From NCBI GenBank assembly GCA_003150755.1, contig QAMT01000023.1:62001-126000 (forward strand): a stretch of DNA of 64,000 nt, written 5' to 3'. The notes under the pieces are model-generated. The model made no database searches and was not told where the DNA came from. It saw only the letters and a program-made list of their open reading frames with translations. This DNA is from Phascolarctobacterium sp. Its GTDB lineage: Bacteria > Bacillota > Negativicutes > Acidaminococcales > Acidaminococcaceae. Each line of letters begins with the position of its first letter. Positions within the stretch are counted from its first letter, which is position 1. The position numbers and the translations under genes were made by a program. Of the stretch, positions 16,209-25,375 are shown in pieces.

Positions 16209-17399
16209 ATGAAAATAAAAATTAGTACAATAAAAAAGGTCATAGGCATTTTATTTTTTACACTTTTTGCCGCATTTTTAGTTTACCCAAATAGTGGACT
16301 GCCGAGAAGTGAAGAAAATGCCAAAATTGTAGCCCGCGAAAACCGCAAAATCACACCGCGACCGACGCAATCACTAAAAAACAAAGAATTTTATACTCAA
16401 TTTGAAAAATGGTATCAAGATAGATTGAGAAAAAGAGACAAAGCTATAAAATATTGGAAAGGCGTTAATTTTGCTATGGGCATAGTCTTAAGTGATAGTT
16501 TAGTCTTGGGTACAGATAATTGGTTATTAAACAAATCCAGCTGCATAAACAATTTTAATACACCTACTGAGAAAATGGCTAAAATAAAAGCCTTACAGGA
16601 TTATTGCCATAAAAATGGTAAAGATTTCATTATTATCGTTGCTCCTAATAAAGAATCAATTTACCGTGATTATTTTCCGGCAGAAATTCAGGCAAAATAC
16701 AAAGCTCCCGAATATTGGCACAAACAGGCAGAAAACTTATTTAAAGCAAATGGCATCAATTACTTATCTGTTGCAGAACAGATTAAAACCCAACGGCAAA
16801 ATAATACTGATGATTTATATTTTCCCGATGATCATCATTGGAGCTACTACGGTTCTTCAATAGCCGCTGATTTACTTTTAAATAAATTGGAAAATGATTT
16901 GCAGCAAGATTTTTATAAAGGTTTAAAATTTGATGGCACAACAATAACAGCATCTAAAGAACATTCCTATGCAAGCCAGCTCGGCATATTTTATAGCAGT
17001 AAAACAGAAGCTCCGTGGAGCAAAGAATATACGGATGAAATTTATTTAACCGACTGTTATACAGGTAAAACCTCAAAAGCTAAAAAAGTAGTTTCTAATG
17101 ATTCTTTATGGGGTCCGATTGTAAAAGGCGAAGGTATTGTAACCAATAAAACCGCTAATAATGATATTAAACTTTTAATTTTAGGTGATTCTTACAGCAG
17201 CTATATGGTTCCATATTTATCACAAAATGTTAAACAAATAGTGTCAACACACTACCGCGACTGTGCCGAAAAGAAAAAAGAAATCAATATGCCAAAACTT
17301 CTAAAAAAATATGATCCTAATGCAGTTGTTTTGATAATGGTTGAAGGCGGCTTTTTCCACAGTAAATCAGACAACTTATTTAAAAATTTAAAATTTTAA
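16209..17399 (+). CDS. AlgJ/AlgX-like SGNH acyltransferase (DHHW family)
   Basis: A 396-residue protein with an N-terminal membrane anchor (about 10-25) and an extracytoplasmic SGNH-like domain. The catalytic residues appear in the order found in AlgX/AlgJ: PDDHHWSYYG (Asp207/208, His209/210) then LGDSYSSY with Ser328. Such proteins take the acyl group brought across by the MBOAT partner and put it on a polysaccharide. It directly follows that partner and ends at a strong terminator. The acceptor polymer cannot be told; no glycosyltransferase is adjacent. Confidence 0.88.
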   Translation: MKIKISTIKKVIGILFFTLFAAFLVYPNSGLPRSEENAKIVARENRKITPRPTQSLKNKEFYTQFEKWYQDRLRKRDKAIKYWKGVNFAMGIVLSDSLVLGTDNWLLNKSSCINNFNTPTEKMAKIKALQDYCHKNGKDFIIIVAPNKESIYRDYFPAEIQAKYKAPEYWHKQAENLFKANGINYLSVAEQIKTQRQNNTDDLYFPDDHHWSYYGSSIAADLLLNKLENDLQQDFYKGLKFDGTTITASKEHSYASQLGIFYSSKTEAPWSKEYTDEIYLTDCYTGKTSKAKKVVSNDSLWGPIVKGEGIVTNKTANNDIKLLILGDSYSSYMVPYLSQNVKQIVSTHYRDCAEKKKEINMPKLLKKYDPNAVVLIMVEGGFFHSKSDNLFKNLKF

Positions 17400-17406
17400 A
17401 CAAAAA

Positions 17407-17440
17407 GACAGGAAAAGCAAAATGCTTTCCTGTCTTTTTT
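17407..17440. terminator. Terminator between the acyltransferase pair and comF
   Basis: Stem GACAGGAAA...TTTCCTGTC extended by AGCA/TGCT with one bulge, then TTTTTT on the plus strand and TTTTTG on the minus strand. It serves both convergent units. Confidence 0.9.
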
Positions 17441-18095
17441 ACTCCCTAAAATTTTCCAAACTGCCGCATAGTGTTAAGGCGTGGACACTTTTTGCGCCTG
17501 CCAGTTTTAAGGTTTTGGCGGCTTCTTCCAGCGTTGCGCCGGTTGTTAATATGTCATCAACTAATAATATGTTTTTGCCGCTGACGCTGCTTTCAGCTTT
17601 AAAGCAGCCGCGCACGTTGCCGCGGCGTTCGCCCGGTGTCAGGCCGTACTGCGGTGCAGTCGGCTTTATGCGGCTTAGCACATGTGGCTGCCATTTGCCG
17701 TGCCGGGCCAAGGCTTCTTTAAAAATGGCTTCCGGTATGTCAAAGCCGCGCTTTTTACGCCGCTGTGCGTCCGTCGGTATGGATGTAACCACATCAAAAC
17801 TGCGTGCTTCATAATCCACAGCCATAAACGCCGCTTCTTCGGCCAAAGGCTGCAAAAATTTCTGCTCGCCTTCAAATTTAAGCCTGTGCAGCATATCTTT
17901 CAACGCTCCGTCATATTTATAGCCCATCAATGCGCCGTCAATGTGTTTTAACCCCGGCATCGGCGCAAGCCTTAAATTTACGCTGCGGCATTTTGGGCAA
18001 AATACGCCGCGTTCTACTTCAATGCCGCAAGCCGCACAGTTTTGCATAAAAAACACGCTTACCAGCGTTTGCCACCATTTTTGCAATAAGTTCAA
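17439..18095 (-). CDS. comF: ComF family phosphoribosyltransferase-like protein
   Basis: A 218-residue ComF/GntX protein. It has an N-terminal zinc-finger pattern (CAACG about 20-24, CPKC about 33-36) and a C-terminal PRTase motif LLVDDILTTGATLEEA (about 177-192). In naturally competent bacteria ComF is needed for DNA uptake and works at the inner membrane with DprA and PriA-like proteins. The start is a TTG with GGTGA upstream. It lies 16 bp after recD2 and is probably cotranscribed. ComEA, ComEC and pilin genes elsewhere in the window support a competence role. Confidence 0.9.
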   Translation of the reverse strand: MNLLQKWWQTLVSVFFMQNCAACGIEVERGVFCPKCRSVNLRLAPMPGLKHIDGALMGYKYDGALKDMLHRLKFEGEQKFLQPLAEEAAFMAVDYEARSFDVVTSIPTDAQRRKKRGFDIPEAIFKEALARHGKWQPHVLSRIKPTAPQYGLTPGERRGNVRGCFKAESSVSGKNILLVDDILTTGATLEEAAKTLKLAGAKSVHALTLCGSLENFRE

Positions 18096-18111
18096 ACTAT
18101 CACCAATCTAT

Positions 18112-20337
18112 TTAAAATAAGTCTGCCTGTTCCTGCAAGCGTTCTGCCAGCAGGGAGTAGCGTTTGCGCGTTTTGTCGTTTAAAACGGCCGTCTGCACTG
18201 CTTTTTTGCTGCCCACTATAATTACCCTTTGCCGCGCCCTGGTTACAGCGGTGTAAAACAGGTTGCGCTGAAGCATAATATAGTGCCCGGGCACCATTAA
18301 AAGTATTACGACCGGATATTCGCTGCCCTGCGATTTATGCACGCTCATGGCGTAGGCAAGCTGCAATTCGTCCGTTTCGGCGGAGGTGTACACCACCTTA
18401 TTGCCGCTAATGCCTGCGTATTCGTATTCCTGCTCAAACGAGGTAAAAACAGGTTTGCCGCTGTCATCATACGCTACCGTTACGCTGCCGCCGTCAATGC
18501 GCACAATGCGCCCGATATCGCCGTTGAACACTTCTTTTTCGTAGTTGTTGCGTATCTGCATTACCTTGTCGCCTTCGCGCAGCACCGCGCCGCCGGGCAT
18601 AACAATTTCGCCCTTATCCGCCGCGGGCGGGTTTAAATGCTGCTGCAATACTTTGTTAAGGTTCTGCACGCCGCAGGGGTTTTTGTGCATTGGCGAAAGT
18701 ACCTGCACATATTGCAGGCCGTGTGCTTCCGCAATTTTTCCATACAGCTTCGCTACAAAATCCGCCGCCATAAATTCGTTGTCAAATCCTACAAATTCAA
18801 AATCGCTGTGTTCGGTAAATTCCGGCATTAAGCCGTGATTTATACGGTGGGCATTGCGCACAATGGGGCTTACTTCCGCCTGGCGGAATACGTTTTCGAG
18901 CCTTACAACAGGCATTTTTTTACTGCGGATAATATCTTTTAAAACAGAACCAGGCCCGACCGACGGAAGCTGGTCAACGTCGCCGACAAAAATCAGGCGG
19001 CAGCCGCCCGGTACTGCTTTTAAGAGATGGTACATTAAAGTTATGTCAAGCATCGAGGCTTCGTCGATAATGATTGCTTCTGCGTCCAACGGGTCACTGT
19101 CGTTTTTGCCAAAGTTAAAGCCGCTGCCGTCCGGCTGGTATTCCAAAAGGCGGTGTACGGTCAATGCCGGATGCCCGCTGGATTCTGCCAGGCGTTTGGC
19201 CGCACGCCCTGTCGGCGCAGCCAGCAAAATGCGGCAGCCTGCTTTTTCAAGCACCGTCAGTATGCCTTTAGTAACGGTGGTTTTGCCTGTGCCTGGTCCG
19301 CCGGTCAGCACAAACACGCCGTATTTAAGCGATGCGTGAATGGCGTCCTTCTGCGCGTCTGCCAGCTGAATGCCTGCCTCGCGTTCCCAGTCTGCTATTA
19401 TTTTTTCTACATCGACGCTGCGGATTTTGCCCGGCGCGTCCTTTAATGCTAGTAACCGCTTTGCCGTCTGCACTTCCGCCTGATAAAGATACTCCGGATA
19501 AATCAGCCGCAGCCCGCCCACTTCTTCCGTACGCAGGCGGTCTTCGTCAATCAGTTGTTTAAAAAGCTCTTTCACAGCTTCGGGGTCGGTCTGCAATAGC
19601 TTAACGGTTTCCTGCGCCAGCAGTTCTTCCGGCACGCAGGTGTGCCCCGCCGCCGCTGCCATATTCAGCGCATACACAAGCCCCGCTTCAATGCGCCGCC
19701 TGTCGCTGCGGCTTACGCCCAAAGCCATGGCAATTTTGTCCGCCGTCCTAAAACCGATGCCCGTTACCTCGCTTGCCAGCGCATAAGGGTTTTCCTGCAC
19801 GCGCGTCAAGGCCGTGCTGCCGTAACGCGCCGCCAGTTTGGGCGCATAGTTGGCGCTTACGCCGTGCTGCTCCAAAAACAGCATCAATTCGCGCATTTCG
19901 CTAAGTTCTGCATAAGACGCAGCAATGCTTTCGGCCTTTTTGCGCCCAATGCCTGCAATTTCCGTAAGCCGCTGCGGCTCGCTTTCCATAATGCTCAGCG
20001 TGCGGCTGCCAAAATGCGCCACAATGCGCGCCGCCATTGTACGGCCAATGCCCTTCACCGCTCCGGATGCCAAAAAACGCTCAATGCCGTCCGTAGTGCT
20101 GGGCTTAACCACGCGCAGCGCATCTGCCCTGAACTGCCGCCCAAAACGCGCATGCTCGCACCAATCACCCTGTAAAACAATGTTTTCGCCCATGTAGGGC
20201 GCCATGCCTTTATAGGTTGCCGTAACAAGCCCCGCCGCCGTTTTTATGCGCAGCACGCAAAAAGCGCAGTCATCGCTCTGGTATATTACATTTTCCAGTG
20301 TTCCCTGTAATTCTTCCACATGCTCACCGCCGTACAA
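18112..20337 (-). CDS. recD2: RecD2-type ATP-dependent DNA helicase
   Basis: A 741-residue SF1B 5'-3' helicase of the RecD2/YrrC group, which acts without RecBC. The N-terminal region has paired helix-hairpin-helix elements (KGIGRTMAARI, IAGIGRKKAE, about 90-135). The motor has Walker A LTGGPGTGKTTVTKG (about 345-359), a DEAS box in IIDEASML, and the C-terminal AMSVHKSQGSEYP motif. Full length for the family. The start is uncertain: TTG at 20337, or a GTG six codons later. It may help in recombination or replication-fork repair. Confidence 0.95.
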   Translation of the reverse strand: MYGGEHVEELQGTLENVIYQSDDCAFCVLRIKTAAGLVTATYKGMAPYMGENIVLQGDWCEHARFGRQFRADALRVVKPSTTDGIERFLASGAVKGIGRTMAARIVAHFGSRTLSIMESEPQRLTEIAGIGRKKAESIAASYAELSEMRELMLFLEQHGVSANYAPKLAARYGSTALTRVQENPYALASEVTGIGFRTADKIAMALGVSRSDRRRIEAGLVYALNMAAAAGHTCVPEELLAQETVKLLQTDPEAVKELFKQLIDEDRLRTEEVGGLRLIYPEYLYQAEVQTAKRLLALKDAPGKIRSVDVEKIIADWEREAGIQLADAQKDAIHASLKYGVFVLTGGPGTGKTTVTKGILTVLEKAGCRILLAAPTGRAAKRLAESSGHPALTVHRLLEYQPDGSGFNFGKNDSDPLDAEAIIIDEASMLDITLMYHLLKAVPGGCRLIFVGDVDQLPSVGPGSVLKDIIRSKKMPVVRLENVFRQAEVSPIVRNAHRINHGLMPEFTEHSDFEFVGFDNEFMAADFVAKLYGKIAEAHGLQYVQVLSPMHKNPCGVQNLNKVLQQHLNPPAADKGEIVMPGGAVLREGDKVMQIRNNYEKEVFNGDIGRIVRIDGGSVTVAYDDSGKPVFTSFEQEYEYAGISGNKVVYTSAETDELQLAYAMSVHKSQGSEYPVVILLMVPGHYIMLQRNLFYTAVTRARQRVIIVGSKKAVQTAVLNDKTRKRYSLLAERLQEQADLF

Positions 20338-20404
20338 AACAAATGTTCAGTTTATTATAGCATGTTTTGCACCGTTAATAAACTGCGCCCGGCGCGATAA
20401 TTTT

Positions 20405-20433
20405 TTGACAACGCCCCGGAAATTGGCTATAAT
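20405..20433 (+). promoter_or_regulatory. Promoter of the SpeD-like gene
   Basis: Perfect consensus TTGACA (20405-20410), 17 bp, TATAAT (20428-20433), 40 bp upstream of the start codon. The next two genes are closely spaced and probably share this promoter. Confidence 0.92.
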
Positions 20434-20472
20434 GAATTAAATACGTTTTATTGTTTTTCAGGAGGGTTTACT

Positions 20473-20934
20473 TTGAAATCCATCGGCACACAAATTGCCA
20501 TTGATATGTATAATTGCAGCGATATTCTGCTGGATGACGTTATCGGCATTGAGCACATGCTCAGCAGCGCGGCTTCGCGCTTCGGCATGGAGCCCAGCGG
20601 CGTTTACGTCAACGACGAAGACGGCATCGCTGAATATTCTGTGTTTGCGCACTGCAAGCAGGGTCATATTACCATGCACGTTTACCCTGACATGGGCTTT
20701 GCCACCATTGATATTTTTACCTGCTATAAAGAAGCAAACCCGGACGGACTGGCACGTTTTATGCGCCATTATTTTAACCCGGATAAATCCAAAATCACTT
20801 ATCTGGAACGCGGCGACTTCGGCAACGAAAGCGACATGAAGCCACGGCGCAAATCTCACACCAAAATCATACGCAAAGCCAAAACACTTGGCAAAAAATT
20901 ATCAAAACTGATGATGCGTCCTAAATCCATTTAA
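20473..20934 (+). CDS. SpeD-family protein lacking the pyruvoyl-forming serine
   Basis: A 153-residue protein that aligns along its first ~120 residues with bacterial class 1b S-adenosylmethionine decarboxylase. From its start MKSIGTQIAID to the motif HITMHVYP it follows the T. maritima pattern. In SpeD a serine in ESH self-cleaves to the pyruvoyl cofactor (Ser63, with His68 and Cys83). Here the position is glycine: CKQGHITMH, Gly64, while His69 and Cys84 (DIFTC) remain. The codon is GGT. So it should not process or decarboxylate in the normal way. The last ~30 residues are lysine- and arginine-rich, possibly nucleic-acid or membrane binding. TTG start with GGAGGG upstream; no speE nearby. 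Function unknown. Confidence 0.85.
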   Translation: MKSIGTQIAIDMYNCSDILLDDVIGIEHMLSSAASRFGMEPSGVYVNDEDGIAEYSVFAHCKQGHITMHVYPDMGFATIDIFTCYKEANPDGLARFMRHYFNPDKSKITYLERGDFGNESDMKPRRKSHTKIIRKAKTLGKKLSKLMMRPKSI

Positions 20935-20975
20935 ACGCTGCCAAAAGGCAGCTTTTTCTTTTACCGGAGGTTTTA

Positions 20976-21671
20976 ATGAAATACATTTTCTGGGATATTG
21001 ACGGAACACTGCTTATTACAGGGCTTGCAGGGGCTGATGCTCTGCGCCAGGCCATCAAAGAGCAGTTCGGCGTTGAGGATTTTCAATTTTCACATCCGCT
21101 GGCAGGCGCAACTGATTCGCAGATTATCAAGCAAATCTGCATCGACATCAAAGGCCGCTGCCATACCTTTGACGCCGCCAATCTTTTGATTAACTACCAC
21201 CGCCTGCTGCCGCATTACCTTAAAGAGCGCCAGGGGCGTTTAATGCCCAACGTAGCGCAAACGCTGGCTTATTTTGACGGGCTGGAAGGCTTTAAAACCT
21301 GCCTGTTAACCGGCAACACCACAAACGGCGCTTATTTTAAATTAAAACGCTATGGCATCAACAATTATTTTGACAGCCATTACGCCGTCTGCGGCGAACT
21401 GAGCGAAGACCGCAGCGAGCTTGCCAAAATTGCGCTGCGGCGCTTGCAGGTGCTGCACCCCGAAGCGGAAATTACGGGCAGAGACCTTTTCTTTATCGGC
21501 GATACGCCCAACGACATAAAATGCGCCCAAGCCATTGGCGCGCGCTGCCTGGCCGTGCTTGCCGGCAGCACCTACACCAAAAAGCAGCTTGCAGCCTGCC
21601 AGCCGTGGCAAATACTGGACGAACTGCCTGCCGAACCCCAAAAGCTGGCGCAGATGTTTAACGAAGCATGA
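20976..21671 (+). CDS. HAD-family phosphatase (phosphoglycolate phosphatase-like)
   Basis: A 231-residue haloacid dehalogenase-like hydrolase. Motif I is FWDIDGTLL (nucleophile Asp8, general acid Asp10), followed by an alpha-helical cap (about 17-85). Motif II is LLTGNT and motif IV FFIGDTPNDIKCA. This is the Gph/PGP pattern with C1 cap; the substrate cannot be told. It starts with GGAGG 9 bases upstream, 41 bp after the SpeD-like gene, and its stop overlaps the first possible ATG of the next gene. It probably shares the upstream promoter. Confidence 0.9.
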   Translation: MKYIFWDIDGTLLITGLAGADALRQAIKEQFGVEDFQFSHPLAGATDSQIIKQICIDIKGRCHTFDAANLLINYHRLLPHYLKERQGRLMPNVAQTLAYFDGLEGFKTCLLTGNTTNGAYFKLKRYGINNYFDSHYAVCGELSEDRSELAKIALRRLQVLHPEAEITGRDLFFIGDTPNDIKCAQAIGARCLAVLAGSTYTKKQLAACQPWQILDELPAEPQKLAQMFNEA

Positions 21672-21679
21672 GGTTTAAT

Positions 21680-22417
21680 ATGAAAAAATTTTTACTGACA
21701 CTTGTTTGCTGCCTGGCCTTACCGGCGGCGGCACTGGCATATAACAGCTACCATGTACAGCTTGTAGAAAGCGGCGTAAGCTGCCCCGGCGGCGATTTAA
21801 GCGGCGCGGATTTAAGCGGCTTGAACCTTAGCGGCATTGATTTAAGCGGCGCAGATTTAAACGGCGCACGCTTTGCCGGTACCGATTTTACCGGCGCAAA
21901 ACTGCAAAACGCCAATCTGCACCGCGCTGTACTGAAAAACTGCACCTTGAGCAAAGCAAATTTAAAGGGTGCTGATTTAAGCTACGCCAACTTAAACGGC
22001 AGCAAACTGGATAAAGCTAATTTTGGCGGTGCAGCGCTGTTCCGCACCAGTTTACGCGCCTGCGATATGCAGTACGCCAATTTTGCTTATGCCAAACTGA
22101 TGGAAGCAACACTTGATAACGCCAGCGCTCAAAAAGCCGATTTCAGCTATGCCAACTTATCTTACGGCTGGCTGTACAAAACAAATTTGACGGATGCTGT
22201 TTTAACGCACGCCAATCTGTACAATGCCAAAATGAACAACGCCGTGCTGACCGGCGCAGATTTAACATCGGCAAGCCTATCGCGCGCCAGCTTGCAGCAC
22301 GCGCAGCTTAACGGCGCACGACTTGACCGCGCCATGCTGGATGACGCCGATTTCAGCTATGCTGATTTGACGCTTGCCGATTTTGGCCGTGCATTTAAAG
22401 ACAACGCCAAATTTTAA
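21680..22417 (+). CDS. Exported pentapeptide-repeat protein
   Basis: A 245-residue protein with a signal peptide (KKFLLTLVCCLALPAAALA, cleavage near residue 20) and then over 30 tandem pentapeptides of the A(D/N)LxG type from about residue 38 to the end. These fold into a right-handed square beta-helix. Being exported, it is not the DNA-gyrase-protecting Qnr type in the cytoplasm. The ATG at 21680 is preferred because GAGG lies 6 bases before it; an ATG at 21668 overlaps the previous stop. No catalytic domain is seen; the role is probably structural or in binding. Confidence 0.9.
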   Translation: MKKFLLTLVCCLALPAAALAYNSYHVQLVESGVSCPGGDLSGADLSGLNLSGIDLSGADLNGARFAGTDFTGAKLQNANLHRAVLKNCTLSKANLKGADLSYANLNGSKLDKANFGGAALFRTSLRACDMQYANFAYAKLMEATLDNASAQKADFSYANLSYGWLYKTNLTDAVLTHANLYNAKMNNAVLTGADLTSASLSRASLQHAQLNGARLDRAMLDDADFSYADLTLADFGRAFKDNAKF

Positions 22418-22443
22418 AATTTAAAATCATCCCTATATACAGC

Positions 22444-22475
22444 AAAACTCCGCAGCACAAACTGCGGAGTTTTTA
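22444..22475 (+). terminator. Terminator after the pentapeptide-repeat gene
   Basis: 12-bp perfect stem AAAACTCCGCAG / CTGCGGAGTTTT with a 6-base loop and T-run. It can also act on the minus strand for pepT. Confidence 0.9.
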
Positions 22476-22507
22476 TTTGCCACTAAAACGCTTTTAAATT
22501 TTATTGC

Positions 22508-23734
22508 TTACGCTTTTACAATGTTCAGCAATACTTGCGTGCATTTTACAAGCGACTGCACCGGCAGATATTCAAAACGCCCGTGGAAGTTATGCCCGCC
22601 GGTAAAAATGTTGGGGCAGGGCAAGCCCATTTCCGAAAGGCGCGAACCGTCCGTACCGCCGCGCACCGGCACCAGTTTGGGCGTAACGCCAGCTTCGCGC
22701 ATAGCGTTTTCGGCGCGTTCAACAATTTCAAATACCGGAGTGATATACTCCTTCATGTTGCAGTACATATCCTGCAAGCTGCATTCTACACTGCCAGCGC
22801 CGTATTTAGCGTTCATAAAGGCGGCTAAATCAAGCAGCAACTGTTTACGTTTTTCCAGCAACTTTTTATCGTGGTCGCGCAAAATCATTTCCAGTTCTAC
22901 GCGGTCGGTGCCGCCTTCAATACGCAGGCAATGGTAAAAACCTTCGTAGTTTTCGGTATATTCCGGTTTTTCGCCCTGCGGCAGTGCCATTTGCCATTCT
23001 GCCGCCATGGTTACGGCGTTGCGCATTTTATTTTTGGCGCTGCCGGTATGTACGGAAACGCCGTAAAAAATTATTTTGGCATTGCAGGCGTTAAAGGTTT
23101 CGTAGTTTAGTTCACCCAGTTCGCCGCCATCGACGGTGTAGGCAAAATCCGCCTTAAATTCATCCAGCGGAAAACCATCCGTACCGCGTCCGATTTCTTC
23201 GTCCGGCGTAAAGGCCAGCAAAATTTTGCCGTGCTTTATTTCAGGATGCGCCAGCAGATATTCGCACGCGCTGACGATAGCCGTAATGCCGGCTTTATCA
23301 TCTGCGCCAAGCAGGGTACTGCCGCCTGCCGTTAAAATGTCCTGTCCGATATAAGCAGACATTTCCGGAAATTTTTTCGTGCTTAAAACGCAGTCCGGCG
23401 CAAGACGGATTTCGCTGCCGTCCCACGCCTTGTGCGTTGTAACCTGCACGCCTGCGCCGCTTGCCTCGCTGCTGGTATCCATGTGGGCAATAAGCCCGAT
23501 GACGGGTGCAGCATCCTCCGTATTGGCGGGCAGTTCTGCCAGCACATAGCATTTATCCGTAACTTTAACGCCGGTAAGCCCCAGCGAGTTCAGTTCGTTT
23601 TTTAAGTATTCCGCAAGCTGCCACTGGCCTTCGCTGCTGGGCTGCTGCGTGCTTCTTTCGTCCGAAGCCGTATTTATCTGTGCATAAGCGGTAAACCTTT
23701 TTACAAGGCGTTCCGCGTCAAGTTCATAGTTCAT
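22508..23734 (-). CDS. pepT: Peptidase T (tripeptide aminopeptidase)
   Basis: Zinc M20B peptidase that removes the N-terminal residue of tripeptides in the cytoplasm. The 408-residue protein shows the metal and catalytic motifs in order: IAHMDTSSE (about 84-92), GADDKAG, TPDEEIGRGTDGF and DGGELGELN. A C-terminal RGGTDGSRLSEMG signature is also typical. Its start overlaps the end of folK by 11 bp; it is the last gene of the folate operon, an unusual partner that may only reflect cotranscription. Confidence 0.96.
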   Translation of the reverse strand: MNYELDAERLVKRFTAYAQINTASDERSTQQPSSEGQWQLAEYLKNELNSLGLTGVKVTDKCYVLAELPANTEDAAPVIGLIAHMDTSSEASGAGVQVTTHKAWDGSEIRLAPDCVLSTKKFPEMSAYIGQDILTAGGSTLLGADDKAGITAIVSACEYLLAHPEIKHGKILLAFTPDEEIGRGTDGFPLDEFKADFAYTVDGGELGELNYETFNACNAKIIFYGVSVHTGSAKNKMRNAVTMAAEWQMALPQGEKPEYTENYEGFYHCLRIEGGTDRVELEMILRDHDKKLLEKRKQLLLDLAAFMNAKYGAGSVECSLQDMYCNMKEYITPVFEIVERAENAMREAGVTPKLVPVRGGTDGSRLSEMGLPCPNIFTGGHNFHGRFEYLPVQSLVKCTQVLLNIVKA

Positions 23735-24206
23735 GGTTAGCCTTCTTTTCTGAATATTCCTGCCATAATTGGCTGATAGTTTTTTGCAGCACCGGGTGGA
23801 GTTTCTGCGGCGCTATTTCTGCCAGCGGACGCAGCACAAAGTCGCGGTTCTGCATATCCGGGTGCGGCACAATAAGATTCTGTTCGTCAATGACCTCATC
23901 GCCGTAAAAAATCAAATCCAAATCTATAATGCGCTCGCCCCAATGGCGCAGGCGCACGCGCCCCATTTCAATCTCCGTTGCCAGCAGCATTTTTAAAAGC
24001 TCCTGTGCGCCAAGCTCCGTGCGTACCTCGCAAACTCCATTTAAAAAGCGCGGCTGGTCGGTAACGCCGTAAGGGTCAGTGTCGATATATGATGATACCT
24101 TTACAATTTGCAGGCCTTTTGCCGCAAGGCGTTTTAAAGCTTCGTCAAGGTTATCCTTTAAGCTGCCGAGATTAGTTCCCAGCGCCACATAAGCCGTTAC
24201 CTGCAT
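23724..24206 (-). CDS. folK: 6-hydroxymethyldihydropterin pyrophosphokinase
   Basis: Transfers pyrophosphate from ATP to 6-hydroxymethyl-7,8-dihydropterin, giving the substrate of FolP. The 160-residue protein has VALGTNLGSLKDNL at the start and the HPPK signature around RHWGERIIDLDLIFYGD (about 91-107), holding the Mg-binding aspartates. It overlaps folP by 10 bp. In many bacteria FolK follows FolB; here no folB is present and queD takes its place in the cluster. Confidence 0.95.
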   Translation of the reverse strand: MQVTAYVALGTNLGSLKDNLDEALKRLAAKGLQIVKVSSYIDTDPYGVTDQPRFLNGVCEVRTELGAQELLKMLLATEIEMGRVRLRHWGERIIDLDLIFYGDEVIDEQNLIVPHPDMQNRDFVLRPLAEIAPQKLHPVLQKTISQLWQEYSEKKANHEL

Positions 24207-25375
24207 AAAACCGCCTCCAGCATGCGCACGGCGCGCAGATTTTCTTTAACGTCATGCACGCGCACCAGCTGCGCACCGGCATATACTGCCTGGCAGCTTA
24301 ACGCCAGCGTGCCTTCCAGGCGCTCCTGCGGCGGCAAATCGCCCAGCGTCTGCCCGATGACGGTTTTGCGCGACGCCGCCAAAAGAACAGGATACCCCAA
24401 GCCGGTCAACGCATCCAACCCCTGCAAAAGTTCAAGGTTCTGCTGCGTATTTTTGGCAAAGCCAATGCCGGGGTCTAAAATAATTTTATCCGCACCGATG
24501 CCAAGCTCTACAAGGCTTTCTGCACGCTCTTTTAAATAAGCGGCAACCTCCGTTACCACGTTATCATATCCGCAGTTTTGCTGCATGGTTTTAGGCGTGC
24601 CGCGCATGTGCATCAGCACTACCGGCACTTTGGCATCATCAGCTATCTGCGCCATAGCGGCATCGCCCGTCAGCGCCGTAACGTCGTTTATAATATCCGC
24701 GCCCGCGCTGATTGCCGCCTTCGCCGTCTGTGCGTGATAGGTATCAACAGAAACAATGCTCTGCGGAAAGGCTTTTTTTACAGCTTCTATGGCAGGCACA
24801 ACGCGGCGGATTTCTTCTTCCGTGCTTACTGCGTCGCTGCCGGGGCGCGTGCTTTCGCCGCCAATATCCAAAATATCCGCGCCGTCATTAAGCATCTGCT
24901 CTGCCTTTACCAGCACATCTGCGCCAACGCGCGAGCCGCTGTAAAACGAATCGGGCGTAACATTTAAAATGCCCATAATGCGCATTTTATCATAAACAAG
25001 CTGCCGGCCGTCCGCCAGCACCGTTACAGGCTGCTGTGATGCAAGCAACGCCTGCAATTCTTCACGGATTTTAGAGAGCCCGAAAAACGGCATCTGCGCC
25101 AGCTTGCGCACTAAAATACGGTAATGCTTAACCGTGCCCAACAGTACGGCATCGACGTATTTGGTATCGTTTAAAATGCAGCCGCTGGGCACTGCGCAGT
25201 CGCCGCCTGCCGCCAGCATTTCCTGCTTTAAAATATTGGCTGCCGGTGTGCGCACCTGCGTCAGCTTCAGCGGCAAAATTACGCTTTTAGCGGCAAAAAT
25301 GCCGCAGCTGGCGGGGTGTACGCCAAGCCGGGCAATTTCGCCTTTTAAATTATGTCCGTTAAGTTTTATAATCAT
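24197..25375 (-). CDS. folP: Dihydropteroate synthase with N-terminal extension
   Basis: Joins dihydropterin pyrophosphate and p-aminobenzoate to make dihydropteroate; the sulfonamide target. The catalytic TIM barrel starts near residue 125 with MRIMGILNVTPDSF and continues through DIGGESTRPGS and LDPGIGFAKN. At 392 residues it is about 120 longer than E. coli FolP. The extra N-terminal part (about 1-120) resembles the extended clostridial form and has no assigned role. The start overlaps the folE2 stop (ATGA). Confidence 0.95.
   Translation of the reverse strand: MIIKLNGHNLKGEIARLGVHPASCGIFAAKSVILPLKLTQVRTPAANILKQEMLAAGGDCAVPSGCILNDTKYVDAVLLGTVKHYRILVRKLAQMPFFGLSKIREELQALLASQQPVTVLADGRQLVYDKMRIMGILNVTPDSFYSGSRVGADVLVKAEQMLNDGADILDIGGESTRPGSDAVSTEEEIRRVVPAIEAVKKAFPQSIVSVDTYHAQTAKAAISAGADIINDVTALTGDAAMAQIADDAKVPVVLMHMRGTPKTMQQNCGYDNVVTEVAAYLKERAESLVELGIGADKIILDPGIGFAKNTQQNLELLQGLDALTGLGYPVLLAASRKTVIGQTLGDLPPQERLEGTLALSCQAVYAGAQLVRVHDVKENLRAVRMLEAVLCR

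Noticed and set aside
13949..17399. Integrated phage or transposon around the serine recombinase
   Set aside because: No terminase, capsid, transposase, excisionase or terminal target-site repeat was found; only the recombinase and the local repeats.
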